Shown here one piece after another: positions 1 to 5,627 of a DNA stretch of 5,627 nt. Each line of letters starts with the position of its first letter. Position 1 is the stretch's first letter. A program made the translations under genes and the position numbers. The notes under the pieces are model-generated. The model was not told where the DNA came from, ran no database searches, and saw only the letters and a program-made list of their open reading frames with translations. The stretch comes from an uncultured Planctomycetaceae bacterium (GTDB lineage Bacteria; Planctomycetota; Planctomycetia; Pirellulales; Thermoguttaceae), in the NCBI GenBank assembly GCA_947307005.1, contig CAMZHY010000265.1:1-5627 (forward strand), read 5' to 3'.

Positions 1-1894
1 CGCCGTCGCGGACGCGGAGTTCGCAGGGGACGCGGAGTTTTCGCGCTTTCGTGAAGAACGCGTAGTTGCCTTCGAGGAGTCCGTCGTCGTCGCCACAGTC
101 GAGCTGGATGCGGAGCGACTTCTTCGCGTCGTCGGAAAGCCCGTCGAGGAGCGTGTGCGGGTCGTTATGCTGGAAGAACTCGTCGAAACGGACGACGTTC
201 TCTTCCGTCTGAGACTCGGAGCCGCGATAGATGAAGAGGTAGCCCTTTGCGGTCCCCGCCTCTAGATTCTCGCGCGACGGAATCGCGGCGCTCATCGCAT
301 AGCAGCGCGAAAAGACGTCCGGACGGCGCAGCGTGTAAAGGAGCGACCCGTAGCCCCCCATCGACAGCCCCGCGATCGCGCGGTCGGCGGCGTCTTTCTT
401 GACGCGGAGCCGCTTCTCAATCTCCGGGATCAGCTCTTCGAAGAAGAACGTCTCATACTTCACGGCGCCGTCGGCGGAGTCGCGATACCATAAATTGCCG
501 CCGTCGGGCATGATAACCACGCGCTTCTGATCCGGATGCGCGGCGTAATACGCGTCGCAAATCGCCTTCATATTGCCGTGTTCAGGCGAACTCCAGTTTG
601 TCTCGGCGCCGTACAATCCATGCAAGAGATAAAGCGACGGGAAATAAACCGACGTCGTCAGGTACCCGTTCGGGATATAGACGAGGCATTTCACGTCGCG
701 ACCGAGAACCTTGCTCGAAATCGGCAGCGGGACGACGGCGCTCCCCGACTCTCCCTCCTTCGGCTGGAGCGACTTCTCCACCTCGTGAAGCTTCGCGAGC
801 GCGTCTGGATTCTCCGGGAGCGGCGCGTCCTTCGCGGCGGGAATGAGATTGTCGAAGAGAACGTTCAGGATTCCCTGATAATTGTTGCAGTCGGAGTTGA
901 CCGCGACGACGATATTCAGCTTCGGCATGACGAGGCAGAACTGCGAATACATCCCGTCGCCGCGAAACGCGTCGTTTCGGCACCGCCAGAACTGGTACCC
1001 ATAGCCCTGCGCCCAGTCGCTGTTCGGGTCGTCGCCGTTGGAGACGTGCTTCGACGTCGCGTCCTCAACCCACGCTTCGGGCAGAATCTGCTCGCCGTTC
1101 CATTTGCCCTTCTGAAGATAAAGCTGACCGAACTTCGCAATGTCTTCCGTCTTGAGGAAGAGCCCCGTGCCCCCCTTGTTCACGCCCTGCGGAGACTGCT
1201 CCCAGTACGGCGCGTCGATATGGAGCGGGTCGAAAAGACGCGGCTTGAGATAATCGACGATCTTTTCGCCGACAACCTTTTGAACGATCGCGGAACACAT
1301 GTACGTCCCCGTCGTATTGTAGAGGAACCTCGTTCCCGGCTCGTACTCGATCTTACGCGCCAAGAACTGCTCCGCCCACGTCGGACGCGCGTCCGTGACG
1401 ATCGCCGGCAGCCCGTAGTCGGTTCCGACCATCTCCTTCGGCATCGGATCGGACGAATGTCCGCAGGACATCGTGAGCAGATGCTGAACCGTAACATCCT
1501 TGAGCTTCGGATCGGGATTTTCCGGGAGTTCGTCGGGGAAGAAGTCGACGACCTTCTGGTCGAGCTTGAGTTTCCCCTCGGAAACGGCGAACCCGACGGC
1601 GGTCGAGGTAAAGCTCTTGCTCAGAGAATAGAGCGCGTGGGGGATCTCCGGGCCGTTCGGGGCGCGCCACGCTTCGGCGACGACCTTGCCGTCGCGAAGA
1701 ATCATGACGGCGTCGACGCGGTTAAACTTTTCGTCGAGCTGGGTTATCGTGTTCGCGAGAACGGCGGAGTCGAGTCCGACCGATTCGGGCGTCGCGCGGG
1801 GAAGCGCGCCGTTTTCGTCAAGATTCTGCGCAAACGCGACGGTCGCGGTCGTCGCGAGTAAGAAAGTCGCTATCGCGAGTAATAGACGTTTCAT
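1..1894 (-). CDS. Secreted two-domain hydrolase: serine beta-lactamase-family domain fused to esterase-D-type alpha/beta hydrolase (3'-truncated by window edge)
   Basis: The reading frame stays open from ATG at 1894 to the left edge (631 codons, no stop), so the C-terminus is missing. Residues 1-22 form a signal peptide: KR, a hydrophobic core, then AFA before Q23. Residues about 34-350 match the serine beta-lactamase/penicillin-binding-protein-like family (PF00144 type). They show S90-L-S-K93 (SxxK, nucleophile S90), HLLTMSCGH at 138-146, PGTRFLYNT at 186-194 (Y192 as second motif) and RGDG at 311-314 as the likely third motif. After a charged, proline-containing linker (about 352-390) comes an esterase-D-like domain (PF00756 type). 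It has LLHG at 423-426 (oxyanion region), G509-L-S511-M-G-G (nucleophile elbow, S511) and CGDDDGL at 600-606 (probable acid D604). The catalytic His should lie just past the edge. The protein is predicted to be exported; the substrate is unknown. The family includes esterases, DD-peptidases and amide hydrolases, so antibiotic resistance should not be assumed. Start choice: GAGAGG lies 6 nt upstream of this ATG. An in-frame ATG at 1960 lacks a ribosome site and would bury the signal peptide. Confidence 0.93.
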   Translation of the reverse strand, partial: MKRLLLAIATFLLATTATVAFAQNLDENGALPRATPESVGLDSAVLANTITQLDEKFNRVDAVMILRDGKVVAEAWRAPNGPEIPHALYSLSKSFTSTAVGFAVSEGKLKLDQKVVDFFPDELPENPDPKLKDVTVQHLLTMSCGHSSDPMPKEMVGTDYGLPAIVTDARPTWAEQFLARKIEYEPGTRFLYNTTGTYMCSAIVQKVVGEKIVDYLKPRLFDPLHIDAPYWEQSPQGVNKGGTGLFLKTEDIAKFGQLYLQKGKWNGEQILPEAWVEDATSKHVSNGDDPNSDWAQGYGYQFWRCRNDAFRGDGMYSQFCLVMPKLNIVVAVNSDCNNYQGILNVLFDNLIPAAKDAPLPENPDALAKLHEVEKSLQPKEGESGSAVVPLPISSKVLGRDVKCLVYIPNGYLTTSVYFPSLYLLHGLYGAETNWSSPEHGNMKAICDAYYAAHPDQKRVVIMPDGGNLWYRDSADGAVKYETFFFEELIPEIEKRLRVKKDAADRAIAGLSMGGYGSLLYTLRRPDVFSRCYAMSAAIPSRENLEAGTAKGYLFIYRGSESQTEENVVRFDEFFQHNDPHTLLDGLSDDAKKSLRIQLDCGDDDGLLEGNYAFFTKARKLRVPCELRVRDG

Positions 1895-1900
1895 AAAAGA

Positions 1901-1906
1901 CCTCTC
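1901..1906 (-). promoter_or_regulatory. Ribosome binding site of the secreted hydrolase
   Basis: Read on the minus strand this is GAGAGG, followed by 6 nt (TCTTTT) and then ATG at 1894. It decides the start: the in-frame ATG at 1960 has no comparable purine-rich element, and starting at 1894 places a clean signal peptide at the N-terminus. Confidence 0.75.
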
Positions 1907-1949
1907 AAAAAAGGGAAAGAAGGCGGGCGAAGAGCCAAACGTCGCCGTT

Positions 1950-1985
1950 TCATTAATCATATCCGAACGAGACTTAAAATGCGAC
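1950..1985 (-). promoter_or_regulatory. Candidate promoter for the secreted hydrolase (weak)
   Basis: This AT-richer stretch lies downstream of the PFOR terminator and upstream of the hydrolase start. On the minus strand it contains TATGAT (1961-1956), a good -10 match that would give a leader of about 55 nt. No convincing TTGACA-like -35 sits 16-18 nt upstream (the hexamers there are of the TCGCAT or CGCATT kind). An alternative is TTAAGT (1977-1972) paired with TAATGA (1955-1950) at 16 nt. Because the upstream gene ends in a terminator, some promoter is expected in 1895-1995. The exact hexamers are inference. Confidence 0.3.
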
Positions 1986-1995
1986 GGGGCGCGAT

Positions 1996-2034
1996 AAAAA
2001 AAGCGCGGCGATTCTGTAAAAAGAATCGCCGCGC
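1996..2034 (-). terminator. Intrinsic terminator of the PFOR transcript
   Basis: A perfect 13-bp inverted repeat pairs 2003-2015 with 2022-2034 (arm GCGCGGCGATTCT) around a 6-nt loop at 2016-2021. Read in the minus direction the GC-rich base of the stem is followed at once by seven T (2002-1996). This is a textbook rho-independent terminator for minus-strand transcription, starting 35 nt after the PFOR stop codon. It separates PFOR from the downstream hydrolase. On the plus strand no T-run follows the hairpin, so it is not a bidirectional terminator. Confidence 0.93.
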
Positions 2035-2069
2035 CTTCATTTTACGCGTCGTTACGCAAGACTAATTCG

Positions 2070-5000
2070 TCAGTTTTTCTTAACTTCCGAAAGAGTCTTG
2101 TAGTATTCGTAACGCTTGTAGATTTCCTCTTGAGCCTCTTCGCCGAACTTGGCGGCGGCTTCCGGATTGACGCGGTTGAGGGACTTGAAGCGGTTCTGCT
2201 TCGCTTCGAAATCCTTGAGGAACCCTTCGGGCGCCTTGCTGGCGAGCTGGAACGGTTTCTCGAGACGCGGGTCGTAGGACCAGAGCGGCCAGTATCCGCA
2301 CTTGACCGCTTCCTTCTGAAGTTCCATGCCGAGCGTCGTGTTGATGCCCTGACCGATGCAGTGGCTGTACGCGATGACGAGCGAGGGACCCTTGTAGGAT
2401 TCCGCCGCGACGAGCGTCTTGATCGCGTGCGCCGGGTTCGCGCCGATCGAAATCTGGCCGACGAAGCAGGTGCCGTAGGAGACCGCCATCATGCCGAGGT
2501 CTTTTTTCGTCGTCGGTTTGCCGCTCGCGGCGAACTTCGCGACGGCGCCCTTCGGGGTCGACTTCGACGCCTGTCCGCCCGTGTTCGAGTAGACTTCCGT
2601 ATCAAGGACGAGGATGTTGACGTCGCGCTGCTGCGCCACGACGTGATCGAGTCCGCCGTAGCCGATGTCGTACGCCCAACCGTCGCCGCCGATGATCCAG
2701 TTGCTGCGACGAACGAGGTAGTCCGCCGACATTTCAAGGAGCTTGCCCTGCTCGCAACCGCATTCGCAACCGGCGATCTTCGCCTTGAGCTCTTTGACCC
2801 ACGCGCGCTGCTGCGCGATTTCCTGCTCCGTCTCCTGCTTGTTGTTCAGGAGGTTGTCGACGAGTTCCGCGCCGATCTGGTCGCGCTTGGCGACGAGAAT
2901 CTCGCGAACGAACGCGCTCTGCTGATCGACGGCGGCGCGCATTCCGAACCCGAACTCCGCGTTGTCCTCGAAGAGCGAGTTGCACCACGCCGGGCCGTAG
3001 CCTTCCGCGTTCGTCGTGTAAGGCGTCGTCGGCAGGTTGCCGCCGTAGATCGAGGAGCAACCGGTCGCGTTCGCGATCAGCATGCGGTCGCCGAAGAGCT
3101 GCGTCACGAGCTTGATGTACGGCGTTTCGCCGCAGCCCGCGCAGCATCCCGAGAATTCAAAGAGCGGCAGAAGCAGCTGCGAGCCCTTGACCGTGTTGAC
3201 CTTGACCTTGGAGCGATCGTAATCGGGAATCGAGAGGAAGTAGTCCCAGTTCTTGCGCTCGGTCTCGAGGTTCTTGAGCTGGTTCTGCATATTGATCGCT
3301 TTTTTCGTCTCGTCTTCCTTGCTCTTCGCGGGGCAGACGCTGACGCACATCGCGCAGCCCGTGCAGTCGTCGGGCGCGATCTGGATCGTGAACTTCTTGC
3401 CGGCGAACTCGGGGGTCTTCGCATCGGCGGAGCGGAACCCTTCGGGCGCGCCGTCGAGGGAATCGTAGATCTTCATGCGGATCGCGGCGTGCGGGCAGAC
3501 GAGCGAGCAGTTGCCGCACTGAATGCAGAGGGACGGATCCCAGATCGGAATATCGATCGCAATGGAGCGCTTTTCGTACTTCGTCGTGCCGGTCGGGAAG
3601 GTTCCGTCGGAGGTCGACGCCATGTCGCCGACGGTGAGGTCTTCGCCGCGCGACGCCATGATCTCGCCGAGGATGTTCTTGACGAACTCGGGCGCTTCGC
3701 CCTGGACGCCGTTGACGCGGTGGAACGTCGAGGTCGCGGTCGCGGGAACCTTCACTTCCTGGAGCGCGGCGAGCGACGAGTCGACCGCCTTGAAGTTCTT
3801 CTCGACGATCTCCGGACCCTTCTTGCCGTAAACCTTCTGGATGCCGGCCTTAATGCGTTCGATGCCTTCGTCGACAGGCATGAAGTCGCCGAGTTTGAAG
3901 AAGCAGGTCTCCATGACCGTGTTGATGCGTCCGCCCATTCCGGCGGCCTTCGCGACGGCGACCGCGTCGACGACGTAGAACTTGAGTTTCTTGTCGATGA
4001 TCTCCTGCTGGAGTTCGATCGGGAGATGATCCCAGACTTCATCCGCGCTATACGGCGCGTTGAGGAGGAACGTTCCGCCTTCGACGATGTTCGCGAGCAT
4101 GTCGAGCTTCTTCGTGAAGACGAACTGGTGGCACGCGACGAAGTTCGCGGAGTAGATCAGATAGGAGCCCTTAATCGGGCGCGGCGAGAAGCGCAGGTGA
4201 GAAATCGTGACAGCGCCCGCCTTCTTGGAGTCGTAGACGAAGTAGCCTTGGCTGTAGTTCGGCGTGTATTCGCCGACGATCTTCGTCGTTTCCTTGTTCG
4301 CGCCGACGGTGCCGTCGCTGCCGAGGCCGTAGAAGATGCAGCGGCGAACGTCGTCCTGCTCGGAGTTGAAGGTCGGGTCGTAATCGACGCTCGAATTCGT
4401 GACGTCGTCCTTAATGCCGACCGTGAAGTTGTTCTTGAGTTTGCCCGCCGCCATCGCGTCGTAGATTCCCTTGACCATCGCGGGCGTGAAGTCTTTCGAG
4501 GCGAGTCCGAAACGACCGCCGTACATCTTCGGCAGCGCGCCTTCCCACGTCTGCGCCATCGCGGCGACGACGTCGAGGTAAAGCGGTTCGCCCGTCGCGC
4601 CCGGCTCCTTCGTGCGGTCGAGGATCGCGAGCTGTTTGACCGTCTTCGGCAGCGCCTTAACGAACGCTTCGGCGGAGAACGGACGATAGAGACGAACGTT
4701 AAGGAGACCGATATTCTTGTCCATCCCGACCGTGTCGAGGTATTCCTCGACGACGCCCGCGCCGCTCGCCATCACGACGATGACGTTTTCCGCGTTCGGG
4801 TCGCCGACGTAATCGAAGAGGTGATACTGACGTCCGGTGAGCCGCGCGAACTTATCCATCTGCTCCTGAACGATCGCCGGAACGGCGGCGTAAAGCGGAT
4901 TGCACGCTTCGCGCGCCTGGAAGAAGACGTCGGAGTTCTGCGCCGTGCCGCGTACTACCGGGTGCGCGGGGTCGAGACGGCGCTCGCGGAACTTCTTGAC

Positions 5001-5603
5001 GAAGTCGAGATCGAACATGGCGCGAACGGTCTCTTCGGGCAGTTTCTCGAGCTTGCCGACCTCGTGGGAGGTGCGGAACCCGTCGAAGAAGTGGACGAAC
5101 GGAACGCGGCTCTTGTGAGTCGAAGCGTAGGCGACGAGCGCAAGGTCGTGCGTTTCCTGAACGGAGCCGCACGCGAGCATCGCCCAACCGCAGGAGCGGG
5201 TCGCCATGACGTCGGAGTGATCGCCGAAGATCGAAAGCGCGTGAGACGCGATGCAGCGCGCGGTGACGTGGAAGACGGTCGGCGTCTGCTCGCCCGCGAT
5301 CTTGAACATGTTCGGGATCATGAGGAGCAGACCTTGCGACGCGGTGAACGTGCAGGTCAGCGCGCCCGCCTGAAGCGAGCCGTGGACCGCGCCCGCGGCG
5401 CCCGCTTCGCTTTGCATTTCAACGACTTGGGGGATCGTTCCAAAGAGGTTCTTCTTGCCCTTCGACGCCCAGTCGTCGGCAAGTTCGCCCATGGTCGAAG
5501 ACGGCGTGATCGGGTAAATCGCCATGACTTCGTTGCAAAGATGCGCGATCATTGCAGCGGCTTCATTACCGTCGCACATAACAAAGCGTTTTTCGTCGCT
5601 CAC
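2070..5603 (-). CDS. nifJ: Pyruvate:ferredoxin (flavodoxin) oxidoreductase, homodimeric single-chain type
   Basis: This cytoplasmic enzyme converts pyruvate and CoA to acetyl-CoA and CO2, passing two electrons to ferredoxin or flavodoxin. The 1177 residues are a complete fused PFOR. The N-terminal pyruvate-binding domain carries YPITPSS (30-36) and TAR with R116. It is followed by the second domain (about 270-370) and the gamma-type domain with GLGSDGTVGANK (426-437). The EKR-type linker spans about 610-680. Two 4Fe-4S motifs follow: C693/C696/C699/C703 and C747/C750/C753/C757. The TPP domain has GGDGWAYDIG (972-981) and EVYSNTGGQ (1003-1011). Proximal-cluster ligands are probably C821, C824, C849 and C1082, by analogy with the Desulfovibrio africanus enzyme. 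The start is GTG: GAGGAG lies 7 nt upstream and an in-frame TAG at 5616-5618 rules out a longer form. Oddities are a CxCxC at 946-950, an extra Cys at 820, and no C-terminal extension like the Desulfovibrio domain VII. No fused flavodoxin or reductase domain is present. A terminator follows the TGA stop; the promoter lies outside the window. Confidence 0.98.
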   Translation of the reverse strand: MSDEKRFVMCDGNEAAAMIAHLCNEVMAIYPITPSSTMGELADDWASKGKKNLFGTIPQVVEMQSEAGAAGAVHGSLQAGALTCTFTASQGLLLMIPNMFKIAGEQTPTVFHVTARCIASHALSIFGDHSDVMATRSCGWAMLACGSVQETHDLALVAYASTHKSRVPFVHFFDGFRTSHEVGKLEKLPEETVRAMFDLDFVKKFRERRLDPAHPVVRGTAQNSDVFFQAREACNPLYAAVPAIVQEQMDKFARLTGRQYHLFDYVGDPNAENVIVVMASGAGVVEEYLDTVGMDKNIGLLNVRLYRPFSAEAFVKALPKTVKQLAILDRTKEPGATGEPLYLDVVAAMAQTWEGALPKMYGGRFGLASKDFTPAMVKGIYDAMAAGKLKNNFTVGIKDDVTNSSVDYDPTFNSEQDDVRRCIFYGLGSDGTVGANKETTKIVGEYTPNYSQGYFVYDSKKAGAVTISHLRFSPRPIKGSYLIYSANFVACHQFVFTKKLDMLANIVEGGTFLLNAPYSADEVWDHLPIELQQEIIDKKLKFYVVDAVAVAKAAGMGGRINTVMETCFFKLGDFMPVDEGIERIKAGIQKVYGKKGPEIVEKNFKAVDSSLAALQEVKVPATATSTFHRVNGVQGEAPEFVKNILGEIMASRGEDLTVGDMASTSDGTFPTGTTKYEKRSIAIDIPIWDPSLCIQCGNCSLVCPHAAIRMKIYDSLDGAPEGFRSADAKTPEFAGKKFTIQIAPDDCTGCAMCVSVCPAKSKEDETKKAINMQNQLKNLETERKNWDYFLSIPDYDRSKVKVNTVKGSQLLLPLFEFSGCCAGCGETPYIKLVTQLFGDRMLIANATGCSSIYGGNLPTTPYTTNAEGYGPAWCNSLFEDNAEFGFGMRAAVDQQSAFVREILVAKRDQIGAELVDNLLNNKQETEQEIAQQRAWVKELKAKIAGCECGCEQGKLLEMSADYLVRRSNWIIGGDGWAYDIGYGGLDHVVAQQRDVNILVLDTEVYSNTGGQASKSTPKGAVAKFAASGKPTTKKDLGMMAVSYGTCFVGQISIGANPAHAIKTLVAAESYKGPSLVIAYSHCIGQGINTTLGMELQKEAVKCGYWPLWSYDPRLEKPFQLASKAPEGFLKDFEAKQNRFKSLNRVNPEAAAKFGEEAQEEIYKRYEYYKTLSEVKKN

Positions 5604-5610
5604 TGTAGGT

Positions 5611-5616
5611 CTCCTC
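5611..5616 (-). promoter_or_regulatory. Ribosome binding site of PFOR (supports the GTG start)
   Basis: On the minus strand this reads GAGGAG, part of AGAGGAGA, and sits 7 nt before the GTG at 5603. The next in-frame ATG (codon 9) would be too far away and would remove the conserved start of the N-terminal domain. Only 24 nt upstream of the gene are visible, so no promoter can be assigned. Confidence 0.85.
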
Positions 5617-5627
5617 TACAAACTCAC

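Noticed and set aside
10..39. 12-bp direct repeat (GGACGCGGAGTT at 10-21 and 28-39)
   Set aside because: The offset is 18 nt and in frame, encoding LRV twice (LRV-PCE-LRV) in the esterase domain. It is best explained as a chance similarity within coding sequence, not a mobile or regulatory repeat.
536..1861. A 441-codon open frame on the plus strand
   Set aside because: It lies antisense to the secreted hydrolase with codons in register, so GC-rich third positions keep it free of stops. Its product is Arg/Val-rich with no family resemblance, while the opposite strand encodes two clear enzyme domains with catalytic motifs.
1..1894. Antibiotic-resistance beta-lactamase
   Set aside because: The domain has SxxK, but the second and third motifs differ from class C enzymes and the protein is fused to an esterase. 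A generic hydrolase is the better call.
1686..1997. A 103-codon plus-strand frame spanning the hydrolase N-terminus and the intergenic leader
   Set aside because: The translation resembles no family I recognise, and the frame overlaps the signal-peptide region of the real gene antisense and runs into the terminator's T-tract complement.
2035..2069. Possible small gene or regulatory element between the PFOR stop and the terminator
   Set aside because: Only 35 nt, with two short TTACGC repeats and no start, ribosome site or extended structure; it is simply the 3' leader into the terminator.
2734..3519. Several Arg- and Ala-rich frames of 100-137 codons on the minus strand, and shorter plus-strand frames inside PFOR
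   Set aside because: All lie inside the unbroken PFOR coding sequence, which carries every expected motif. They are out-of-frame or antisense shadows typical of GC-rich DNA.
1..5627. Previously undescribed defence, mobile or RNA-based system
   Set aside because: I found no repeats arrays, transposase, integrase, toxin-antitoxin pair, structured RNA or defence domain. Both genes belong to recognisable enzyme families.

Overview
The window holds two genes, both on the minus strand, separated by a clear intrinsic terminator. Coding density is high and the sequence is GC-rich (roughly 60% by eye). Codons ending in CG (GCG, ACG, TCG, CCG) and CGC/GAC/GTC are strongly preferred in both genes, so they look native to the same genome. 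A full-length single-chain pyruvate:ferredoxin oxidoreductase points to an anaerobic, ferredoxin-dependent bacterium. The exported beta-lactamase-fold/esterase protein and the codon style resemble what I would expect from anaerobic Planctomycetota or other PVC-group bacteria. That placement is a guess from overall style, not something the sequence proves.

Layout in transcription order (right to left): 5604-5627 is the end of an upstream leader with a strong Shine-Dalgarno. 2070-5603 is a complete nifJ-type pyruvate:ferredoxin oxidoreductase with a GTG start and 1177 residues. 1996-2034 is a 13-bp perfect hairpin followed by seven T, which terminates the PFOR transcript. 1895-1995 is an AT-richer leader with a weak candidate promoter and a good Shine-Dalgarno. 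1-1894 is the 5' part of a large secreted hydrolase with a signal peptide, a serine beta-lactamase-type domain and an esterase-D-type alpha/beta hydrolase domain. It runs off the left edge still in frame, and the catalytic histidine expected for the esterase lies outside the window.

The two genes are probably separate transcription units and no functional link is evident. PFOR serves central carbon metabolism in the cytoplasm (pyruvate to acetyl-CoA, CO2 and reduced ferredoxin). The hydrolase is predicted to act outside the cytoplasmic membrane on an unknown ester or amide substrate.

I see no RNA gene, CRISPR array, insertion sequence, phage feature or defence system. The window is largely ordinary. 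The points most worth checking are the two-enzyme fusion in the truncated gene and an unusual CxCxC cysteine cluster within the PFOR.
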